A stretch of 64,000 nt of DNA from Camellia lanceoleosa (taxonomy: Eukaryota > Streptophyta > Magnoliopsida > Ericales > Theaceae), in assembly GCA_025200525.1 (NCBI GenBank), contig CM045761.1:205812254-205876253 (forward strand), given 5' to 3'. Under the pieces are notes generated by a model. The model was not told the DNA's origin. It was given only the letters and a program-made list of their open reading frames with translations, and ran no database searches. The first letter of the stretch is position 1. The number at the start of each line of letters is the position of its first letter. Position numbers and translations under genes: made by a program. Shown here one piece after another: positions 55,329 through 64,000 of this stretch.

Positions 55329-55628
55329 GCTCGAGCAGGCATACTTGCGCTCGAGCAGGCTTCATAAATTTTTCTCTTCCGCTCGAGCGGCCATTCTTGC
55401 GCTCAAGCGGGATTTGTCAACTTTCAATATTTTTGCAGTGCTGCAAATACTGGGAGAATGCGTTGGACACTCAAGCGTCCAGTCTCAAGCTCGAGCAGGG
55501 CCCTTCGTCCACAAAACTTCTGGAAATGTGTATTCCACAATCGAGCGTCACTTCTTGCACTCGAACGAAACTTTGTGTCTGACGCTTGAGCGTCACTTTC
55601 CACACTCGAGCAGACTGCGTGTATAACA
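55329..55628 (+). promoter_or_regulatory. GCTCGAGC palindrome array 2 (duplicated copy)
   Basis: Pairs start at 55329/55349, 55381/55401, 55469/55489, 55539/55559 and 55584/55604, all exactly 20 bp. GTGTATAAC follows (55620-55628). Individual boxes have mutated differently from array 1, but the pitch has not changed. Confidence 0.7.
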
Positions 55629-57282
55629 GTCTGTGAAGATGCTGTTTTGTATCAATTTTTCACTTCTCTCTCTCTCTCTCTCTCTCTCTCTAAAGCTTTC
55701 CAAAAACCTAGATCTACACTTTCTTTCTCTAAGACTCACATTCTCTCTTAGATTTTATCTAGATCCGTTGGTCTTTTCACCCTAGTGCCTTTGAGAAAAA
55801 GTTAGAGCATCTCAAGATCTACATTTTGATCTGAATAAAAGTGGGTTTCAGTATCCTTGGAGTTTCTCTCTTGCATGGCTCATCTTCTTGCTTTGAGGTA
55901 GGGATCTTTTCTACACATTCATATGATATTTAGCTTAGTTATTGGTCTCTTGAGTAACAATGATGTGATTTAAGGGTGTTTCAAGTAAACATAGGGTTTG
56001 GGTATGATATGGAAAAAGGGATTGTTGTTGAATATGAAATAAATAAATGTGGGTTGTGAAAATGAGATTATGTTGGTTCAAAATGGTTGAGTTTGACGCT
56101 TGGGTTGATATTTGGAAAAAAGAAATTTTGGCCCTAAAATGACTATCATAATTATTTTGTATAAATAATTGAAATTGGTGGGGTAAACATGAAATTGAGC
56201 AAGTGTTGGAATAGATGGTGAAATTGAGTATGTAATACTTCACATCTTTGGAAATTTTGGATAAATTATCTGTCATGGGATTGTATATCTGTCTAGAAAT
56301 ATCTATATTGAGCTATCGGTAGAGGATAGCTATGATTATTGTAGAAATTGCATGCAGATTGGGTAAATTGAAACTAATCTCTTGTGGTCATCATTGAATA
56401 TGACTATGTTTATATACATTGTATTTGTATGGTTATTTGGGTGTGGAAAGGGGATGTGCTTTACATGTGATTATGTGTTTAAATACATTGCGTATGTATG
56501 AATGATTCTTTGAGAGAAAAAAGGGGATGGACTCCATTATAATTAAGTTGGCCGAAGTGTCTTGGGTGAAAGTCCCAAAATTATACATGAGTGCCGATCC
56601 CGTGGACGAAATATCCGTAAAATGGCAATTGTAGTGCTTGCATAGCGTATATTTACATGGGTCCCATTTGACAGTTTCCCACAGACAAAATATCCATAAA
56701 AGGAAAGTTTGAAGTGTTTATGCGTTGATGATGTAATTGTAGAACTAATGAGTTGTAGTCTCATTTGGATTGTTAAAGAAATGATGAAATTGGATATTGT
56801 AATGAAATTAATTAAATGGAAATGGATTAAGAATTGAATTTGTTATCTCATGACTATATAAAGTGTCGATATTCTATCACAGTCGTTGTGTATGCATAGT
56901 GTACTTATACCTTTGCTAAGTTTCATATACTGTGTTAGATGATTCCTACTGGGCTATGGCTCACCCTATTTGGGGATAACATTTTCAGATATTGAGGGCA
57001 TGCCTCCGCCAAGACAATAGTTGGGAGGGGCTTTTGGAAGCACGAGCTTCTTGTTTTGATTATATATTTTTGTATAGCCAAGAGCTTAATTGTAAGAGCT
57101 AGTCTCTCTTTTGTTGTAACCAAGTCGAGGCTTGGGAATGTGTAAGCCGATAGGGCATTTATTTATGTCAAACTTTTTTGTATCATTAATTTCATGAAAT
57201 GAAATGACTATTTACTTTGATATATGTTACCAATTATGTATGCTTTGGGTTATACTTATTGTACTATTTTGAGGGCGTTACA

Positions 57283-58383
57283 TTACAAGTTCCTAGTGAT
57301 ACCTTTTGGGCTAACCAATGCTCTAGCTGTATTTATAGATTTGATGAATTGGATCTTCCGTGAGTTCCTAGATTGTTTCGTGATCGTCTTTGTGGACGAC
57401 ATTTTGATTTACTCGCCTTCTGAGAAGGAACACGAAACACTTGCGAGTAGTGCTTGAATTGCTTAGAGACCACAAGTTGTATGTTAAATTTGGGAAGTGT
57501 GAGTTCTGGTTGACCTAAATTCCTAGGTCATATAGTGTCCGGGGAAGGGGTGACTGTAGATTCATCCAAGATAGAGGCAATGCAAGATTGGGCATAGCCT
57601 AAGAATGCCTTTGAGATCCGTAGTTTTCTAGGGTTGGCCGAGTACTATTGAAGATTTGTGAAGGATTTCTCTAGACTAGCTTCACCTTTAACTAGTCTGA
57701 CGAGGAAAGAAGTCAAATTTGTGTGGGATGAGATTTGTGAGAAGTCATTCCAGGAACTTAAAGATAGACTAACCACTGCTCCAATTTTGATTATTCTGGA
57801 GAGGGGTTTGGTTTACTCAGTTTGTTGTGATGCCTCATGAAAGGGTTTGGGTTGTGTTTTGATGCAAGAGGGAAAGGTAAAACCCTATAGCTCGCGGTAG
57901 TTGAAAACCCATGAGAGGAACTACCCTACTCACAACTTAGAGTTAGCCGCGGTGATTTTTGCCTTGAAGATTTGGAGGTATTATTTGTATGGTGAGAAAT
58001 TCAAGGTGTTTTCTAATCACAAAAGTCTGAAATATCTGTTTACACAGAAAGACTTGAATTTGAGGCAGATGGAGTGGATGGAGTTCATAGAGGACTATGA
58101 TTTTGAGTTACATTATCATTCGGGGAAGGCCAATGTTGTGGTCGATGCCTTGATTAGAAAATCAATTAGTAGTGTAGCTTGTATCACCATCCAAGAATGG
58201 GAGATGTTGGGTACTCTTGGGGAGTTTGACTTCCATCTTAGCGAGTCCGTTGAATCTGCGACCTTGTTTATAGTAGTTGCCCAACCTACACTTGTGAACC
58301 GAGTGTTAGAGGCGCAGAAAGGTGACCTGGAAGTAAAAACCCTTAGGGAGAAGATTTCTAATGGGAAAGTGGAAAGAGGTTAA
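57283..58383 (+). pseudogene. Element 3 RT C-terminal part and RNase H
   Basis: 57283-57457 continues RT with [15 protein letters not shown] and catalytic [10 protein letters not shown], then a frameshift. 57658-57840 reads [20 protein letters not shown] and ends at a stop inside RNase H (CCDAS). 57901-58383 (160 aa) continues RNase H ([26 protein letters not shown]) and the linker to integrase. Confidence 0.85.
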
Positions 58384-59079
58384 TTCTGTATCCTGATCAG
58401 AGTGTGAGATACCGTGATCGTTTGTATGTACCAAGGTCTTATTGAGAGGAAGCACTCCAAGAGTTTCACCATTCACGCCTTGCGGTGCATCCGAGAGGCA
58501 CATAAATGTATCATGATTTAAGTCGCCAGTTTTGGTGGAAAGGTATGAAGAAGGATGTAGTCGTGTTTGTATCGAAGTGCCTTACTTGTCAGCAAGTGAA
58601 GGCTGAGCATTAGTGGACAGCAGGTTTGTTGCAACCCTAGCCTATAGCCGAGTGGAAATGGGAGCATGTTACGATAGATTTTGTTGTGGGCCTTCTGAGG
58701 ACTTAACGGGGTAGTGATGCTATTTGGGTGGTAGTTGACTGGTTAACCAAGTCTGCGTACTTCATACCTATGCGTGTGAGTGATTCAGTAGACTATCTTG
58801 CCAACTTGTATATCAGGGACATAGTGAGGTTGCACGGGGTCCCTGTAACGATTGTTTCGGATAGAGATCCGCGTTTCACAGCTCAGTTGTGGTAGAGCTT
58901 GTAAAGTGTCTTGGGTACTAGATTGACTTTTAGTACTGCATACCATCCTCAGACCGACGGGCAGTCCGAGCATACCATTCAGATCCTTGAGGATATGCTT
59001 CGAGGTTATGTGCTTGATTTCAAGGGGTCGTGGGAGAGGCACTTGTCCTTAGTGGAGTTCGCTTATAATAATAGCATCC
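58384..59079 (+). pseudogene. Element 3 integrase, truncated by Tat-like LTR
   Basis: The zinc-binding HHCC region is readable near 58505-58610 (MYHDLSRQFWW, KCLTCQQVKAEH). The core follows with several stops (WKWEHVTIDFVV near 58657, VSDRDPRF near 58854, [12 protein letters not shown] near 58945). The gene stops at 59079, where an LTR begins; left target bases are CATCC (59075-59079). GPY/F and chromodomain are not in the window. Confidence 0.8.
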
Positions 59080-62000
59080 TGTAGACACCCCATTTTTGAC
59101 CGTCCTCAAGACTTGGACGTCGCCGTTGGAACGCTCGGTGGTTATCCATGTTTGTGTTCATTTGGAGTTCCCGGAGTTCTCGGCTGCGCGCGCCCTGCCT
59201 CAGGACCTCCGAACTCGACCGTTTGTGTTTGGTTTTGCACCAAACACTTGTGTTTTGCCATGAAAAGGGAGGGAGTGCCTTATGAGGCATCCCTACACAC
59301 CACCGGCTGGGGCTAGAGGCCACCGGCTGGCTATAGTTGCCACCGGCACTTTTTTGTGCCGACCGGCACTATTTTGTGCTGACCGGCACTAAATTTTGCC
59401 ATTTGGCACTCTTCTTCGAGCAAAAGCGGCTTGCTTTATGAGATATTTTCTCACAGCTGTAAAGCTGGTTGCTCCCCTCCATACACGTGTATGGAGGGAT
59501 GAGGCTTTGGTTTGCTTAGCTTGTAAGCATTCTTTGCCTATAAGAGAGGAGCTTCTCCTCTTGACTTAGGGTTAGATTTTTTTGAGACAAAAAACCAGAG
59601 CTCATATATATATATATATATTTCTGCCATATATCTATATCTCCCTCTCTCTCCTCTTGTGTGTGTGTTCTTGGGTCCAAATAGTGTGTTTTACCTCACT
59701 TTTGCACCATTACACACACTATTACACCTAGCTCCGAGATTGGGAGACTTGGAGGCTTGTTTTGAGTGATCTTGGACTGGTTTTGATCATTTGAGGAGGG
59801 CTGGACCACCTGTTCTTCATTGGATTTTCAAGGGTGAGCTTTTCACTTTAGTTTCCCCATTCTTGCAACCATTTTCTACCCTCTTTACTTTGTGTTTTTG
59901 ACTTTGTGTTTAACATAAAAAACTCTGGTTTTTACTTGTTCTTGAACCTTCATTAAGGTCATTTTATGGTTTGAGTAAAGCCTCATCCCATTAGGCTTCA
60001 TTTGGTCACTTATAGTGCCTTTGTTTGAGACCTCCTTTGCTTGGTGTTCTTGGCCTTCACCTCTGAAACCGGTGGTTTTCAGTGGTGAGGAAGAAGATTT
60101 TAAGTCACATGTAGGGAGGACACCCTCTCCCTTGGTTCTTTGTTTGCCTTTGTTTTAGGCCCAAAGAATAGCATATTTGTATAGTTGTTTTGAGCCTCAT
60201 TTCAGAGCATATTTGTGGTTCATTCGACATGATATGCCTCTGTTTTAGGTTGGTTTCATAGTCCTTAACATGTCTCTTATGTTTGCTTTGAAATGTTTTC
60301 TTATGCCTAGAAGATGCCATGCTTTGAGGTCATGTTTCCTTGCACGTTTTGGCTTAGTTTCATGAAGAAGCTAGCATTATTTTGTTATGTTAGAAGGCTG
60401 TGAGCCACTGATTTGGTCACATTTGAGGTGCTTGACATGGTTGTTTTACATTGATGCTTGTAGGCCTTGAACATATGACCCATACATATGCATTGGATAG
60501 GATGTTTAGATGATTTGAGCTCATTTCATGTGTCATTTCAGTCCCTATTTCATGCCTCTATGTCTCCATATATCATCCCATCCATGCTTGGAATTGTCGG
60601 TTTCTTATGCCATAAAAAGAGCATTGTGTGTGCTTCCATGTTCATTGCATTTTGGAGTTGCCATGAGGGGGATTTGGGCTCATTTTGCATGGTAGAAATC
60701 TGTCCTGGCGTGCTTGGTATATACCACGTGTGGTCTTGTTAATGGTAGCAAGGTGTGCCCATTTTGGTGTCTTAAACTTGGCCTTATTTGGTTCACATTG
60801 GCATGCTCATTGGTCACTACTTTAGGCTTGCTTCGCCATTGCTTTTGGGGTTTTGAAGGTTGCCTCATTGTAGTTAAATCCATAGCATGCTTGCTTTATG
60901 ATTGTTGCATGTTTGATTAACTAAGTATTGTGAAAGGTTGGCCCCATTGTTTGGCTTGTTCATGTTAACATTGCATGTTGCATCTTGTATGATTTGCATT
61001 GCATACTTAATATGATAGTTGCATTGTTAGATTGCATCATTGGACCATGTTGCATACATGCATTTCATTGCTTGGTTTGGGGTGTCAAGCCAAGTGTGGG
61101 AAGAGAGGGGTGTTTGCACTTCAAGTGGCAAAACACACCTCCATTCCCCAAGTCACCAAGGCCTTTGACTTAAGGATGATAAAGTTTTGGTTCCATTTGT
61201 TTGTTTGCATGCATTTCTACATTGAAAATGCAACCTTGGTTCTTAGGCTATCATGCACCAAAGTGCACAATTGATAGCCTTAGAACCAAGAGCCATGCTT
61301 CCTTGAGTCTCCTTCATGATAGGGAGCATTGGCCATGCATAAATATGTCCAAAAAACCAATACCACTGCATTGCTTGTCATTGTCAACTGCCCTCTGCAG
61401 AAATTTACGCCGGCAAGATATCGTGCCGATCGGCAGATTTGTGCCGATAAACATCATCTTCGGTGGTCAATGGGAGGAGCGGTGATCAATTCTTCCAAAT
61501 GGGGTATTTGAGATCATCTAGGAGGCATTCGAAACTTTGGGAATTTTTGGAGAGGCAGGCAAGGAAAGCAGAACCAAAGAAGTGGCACGAGACGGGTTTC
61601 CTGCAAGTCAGTCGAGCATCCATCATTCGCACATCCCAAGGCGGTGAGGCCTCATTGCTTTTATTTATTTGTTTAATTTAATTCTAGTAATTAGAATTTG
61701 TAATAATTTATTTATTGATTTATTTATTCTACCACTGTATTATTATTTGGTCCCTCCGTGTGAGGCGAATTTGTAATAAGTGTGTGTGAGTGGGTGTATG
61801 TCTTCCAATCCCCATTTCTTTCCAACCCTTTTATTTACACGCTATGGTAGATTAGGGCACGTCTATATTAGCATACCTTATGCAATGCATGCGTGCATTC
61901 ATGCATTTTGTTTACATGCACCGGGCTCGGCACATCATACAAACTGCATCGTACTTTCAATTCCAAATTGAATACGTGATAGTTGTTGCATCTCACATGC

Positions 62001-62837
62001 CATGTTTAGGTTTAGCCGAGCCTACTCTAGATTGCATTTCCGCCTGTGCCACATTAGCCACTTAACATGAACTAGGTCATGCATGTTTGCTAACCAGTTT
62101 CTTGTTTTGGCACGGAGTACAATGTAAGTTTTATGCTTTAGCATATCGCATGCGTGTGAATGTTACCATGACAGTAGGATCACCATGCGGCTAAGTGCTT
62201 ATGTGATATAACCGCATGAATGCTGTGGATGGAGGTTGAATTACCTAAATTGGGACAACACATTAAAACTGCGAGTTTTAAAGCCCACCAGATAGTGGCA
62301 AAACCGTCTTTCCTAAAAGCCCGCTTGAGAGTGGCAAAACCTGCATTTTAGCCTACTTATGAGTAGCAAATCATTTTTCAAAACAAACACGTAATGTTTT
62401 GTTCCAACTTAGGCGATTTGGTCTATACTTGTTTGCTGTGCGCATAACATAGTAAATCTAGGCTAAATAACCGGAATGAGAACGCATAAAGTTTTCAAAA
62501 ACGGATATCACGGTTAGTAGAGGCCGGTCTTCGGACCGGGCGAAAGGGGGTGCTCATAGCTGACCTTCCCCGATCGTACCCAAGCTCCCGAGCCAAGACC
62601 ACTTTGGTGATGACGGACATGTGGCCTTCGGCACCGAGTCAGGGTTTCCTAAATTTCCCATTTTAAAATATTTAGGTGGCGACTCTGTAATCTGGCAAAG
62701 CAGTTCATGTTTGGCACTACTTTTCAAAAAATCTGTTTTCTCAAACGATTTGCCGGAGTTGGACTCTTTGGTTCAGATTTAGAACCGTGACACAAATCGA
62801 GTCCGAACTGTAGAGTGAAGCCCAGTAGCGTCGCTTC
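59080..62837 (+). repeat. 5' LTR of Tat-like copy 3
   Basis: About 3758 bp, close to the 3768 bp of copy 2. The palindrome array is at 59302-59411, a TATA-like CTATAAG at 59538-59544, and a conserved stretch 'ggtggcgactctgtaatctg' at 62677. The right edge is inferred from the following PBS-like sequence and is uncertain by some tens of bases. Confidence 0.7.
59302..59411 (+). promoter_or_regulatory. ACCGGCAC palindrome array, Tat-like copy 3
   Basis: Six boxes start at 59302, 59322, 59342, 59362, 59382 and 59402, at strict 20-bp pitch. The central ones form GTGCCGACCGGCAC, a near-perfect 14-bp palindrome. A TATA-like box (59538) lies about 130 bp downstream. Confidence 0.68.
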
Positions 62838-62853
62838 TGGCGACTCATTTGGG
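62838..62853 (+). other. PBS-like sequence of the Tat-like element
   Basis: TGGCGACTCATTTGGG resembles the TGGCGACTC...TGGGG primer-binding motif common in Tat/Ogre elements. It follows the proposed LTR end. An earlier similar motif (62674) lies within the LTR. Confidence 0.5.
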
Positions 62854-63702
62854 ATTTTAGAGAGCTTGACCCGAACTCGTGATATCCTGTTTTGATTTCA
62901 TTTATGTGTCTCTTTGCATTGCATGTGCATTGGTGCGCCTAGGACACCGTGTTGGTCATCTGCTATTCCTGAGCGGTTTGCCGGAGGCTTGTCTTGTCAA
63001 GGCATGTCCATAAGGTTGACCGGTTGCGGGCTCTGCCAGTATGGGAACACAAACCCCGGTTTTACCGGGGCACCCTTTTTGGCCATTCGACCTAGTGCAT
63101 ATTCGGAATCCATAGTGACCATTCCAAACTAGGACAGGTTGCTCACCCGATATAGGTTGTTTGAAACCGCTGCGTGCGTAGTGAAACCCTAGCTCCTGAC
63201 AAAATAGGACAGGGAAACCCTACCCCAATATAGGGGTGTTTTGGTTCTTATTTATCTGCTATGTGCTTTAGAGTGTAACTCTGCAAGGAACATCTGAATC
63301 GGTTTACAAGTTTAAATGTCGGGCAGGGCATCGATGTCGATGTTTTGGGAATCAGTTGTCTGTGGATATCAGATTCGGCCCTAGGGGCAATGGTTCATGA
63401 TCAGTGATCGGTGGTTGAGAAACAGTGTATCCAGCATTCGACCGTTTACTTTAAAATACCCGACCGTGTGTTGTGTGTTTATTTACTTTACCAGATTATC
63501 TTTGTCCGATTTTACCTTATTTATACGCTTTATTTATCTTTTATTAGGTAGTTGAGCACGATTGCTACCGACCGGTAGATATCCCCAAGCACCTGGGTCG
63601 AGGCGTCGACTCCTTCGATCCGAGGATCGATAGACGGACAACGATGTACTACTCACTACCCCGGTTACTAAGCGGAGGTCGATAAAGCGAAAGCATCGAT
63701 CA
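62854..63702 (+). other. 5' leader of the Tat-like element
   Basis: About 850 bp between the PBS and the gag start. Stops occur in all frames; a 72-aa frame at 62914-63132 has no recognisable feature. A long leader before gag is normal for large Ty3/gypsy elements. Confidence 0.5.
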
Positions 63703-64000
63703 ATGAGCGGTTCGAGAGCTTTGTCTACCCCAGTGTTCGATGGGGATCCGGATTCTGTGTCACCAACAGAGAGCGAAAATATACGACTAATTCAACCAGA
63801 ACAAGATAATATGGCTAGTTTTGAGGAGATGATGTGTCACCTTCAAGAAAGCATGAAAGCGCTGCAACAGATGCGTCCGTCGAGCAGAACTTCGCCAGCG
63901 ACAAAGCCCGCGATTGTGAAGAACAGCAGACAATTGCAGATTGGAAGCGTGATGGAGCATCTGCTTCGCATCAAATTCCTCCCCGCCAGAGTTCCTAATC
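63703..64000 (+). CDS. Start of Tat-like gag, runs off the window
   Basis: From ATG 63703 the frame is open for 99 codons to the window end. The product starts MSGSRALSTPVFDGDPDS, is Ser/Pro/Glu-rich, and has a Met/Glu/Gln helix-like segment (SFEEMMCHLQESMKALQQM) around residues 39-58, typical of N-termini of gag in Tat/Ogre-like elements. It is followed by basic sequence (KPAIVKNSRQ). The start is chosen as the first ATG of the open frame after the leader. Identification is by context, not by a diagnostic motif. Confidence 0.6.
   Translation, partial: MSGSRALSTPVFDGDPDSVSPTESENIRLIQPEQDNMASFEEMMCHLQESMKALQQMRPSSRTSPATKPAIVKNSRQLQIGSVMEHLLRIKFLPARVPN

Larger units (their letters stand above)
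54263..57282 (+). mobile_element. Family-A solo LTR in RT, with 880-bp duplication
   Basis: 3020 bp, starts TATAATGATTCC and ends GGGCGTTACA. It is flanked by an exact TTACA (54258-54262 and 57283-57287) inside the RT gene of element 3. About 54402-55281 is tandemly repeated as 55282-56170, so the box array and promoter occur twice. Hairpin 56313-56329. No internal region. Confidence 0.88.
59080..64000 (+). mobile_element. Tat/Ogre-like element, copy 3, 5' part
   Basis: It begins TGTAGACACCCC directly inside the integrase gene of element 3 and continues past the window: LTR about 59080-62837, PBS-like sequence, leader and gag start. Copies 1 and 2 are related LTRs. Only copy 3 shows internal sequence. 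The leader and gag character suggest the Tat/Ogre lineage; no pol is visible to confirm this. Confidence 0.8.

Noticed and set aside
60488..61485. Short ORFs of 60-94 aa in the Tat-like LTR
   Set aside because: They are inside the LTR, lack homology that I recognise, and are not preserved in the other two LTR copies.
1..64000. tRNA or rRNA genes and organellar insertions
   Set aside because: I saw no cloverleaf-like sequence, rRNA core or organelle gene. The only tRNA-like matches are primer binding sites of retroelements.

Overview
This window looks like repeat-rich nuclear DNA of a dicot plant. I recognise no ordinary cellular gene, tRNA or rRNA. Almost everything is LTR retrotransposon sequence (Ty3/gypsy chromoviruses plus a Tat/Ogre-like family), with Helitron-like ends, one foldback DNA transposon and an endogenous geminivirus. 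The TrAP-like ORF and the intron-less Rep point to a dicot-infecting geminivirus lineage, which supports a dicot host.

Layout. 1-975: end of a Tat-like LTR inserted into chromovirus element 1 (minus, 976-6502; gag, PR, RT, PBS and one LTR that carries a 628-bp foldback MITE). 6503-8500: LTR remnant, Helitron-like end, AT-rich DNA. 8501-22711: geminiviral inverted segment (9371-12217) flanked by an ~870-bp direct repeat; the right repeat is split by chromovirus element 2 (13005-22624, both LTRs, exact 5-bp TSD). 22712-30767: LTR remnants, Helitron-like ends and tandem repeats. 30768-46275: three-level nest. Solo LTR 'B' (TSD ATAAG) contains chromovirus element A (32913-46211, TSD ATTAT), which contains a 3768-bp Tat-like solo LTR (35809-39576). 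46618-50010: 3' half of chromovirus element 4 (minus). 50011-59079: chromovirus element 3 (plus), interrupted by solo LTR 'C' (50108-52738) and a family-A solo LTR (54263-57282). 59080-64000: third Tat-like copy, with full LTR, PBS and the start of gag.

Function. The pol relics encode protease, reverse transcriptase, RNase H, integrase and chromodomain, but every complete set is broken by stops, frameshifts or insertions. The best open frames are the left-arm geminiviral Rep N-terminal half (210 aa), the element 4 integrase C-terminus/chromodomain (188 aa), and the Tat gag start that runs off the window.

Most unusual pattern. The U3 promoters of several unrelated LTR families carry arrays of short palindromes at an almost invariant 20-21 bp pitch: GCTCGAGC in families A and C, GCACGTGC-like in B, and GGCCGACCGGCC-like in the Tat-like family. 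The arrays mostly lie upstream of a TATA-like box. The boxes and their spacing are conserved while the spacers vary. The second highlight is the inverted, diverged geminiviral insertion with two replication origins. All alignments were done by eye.
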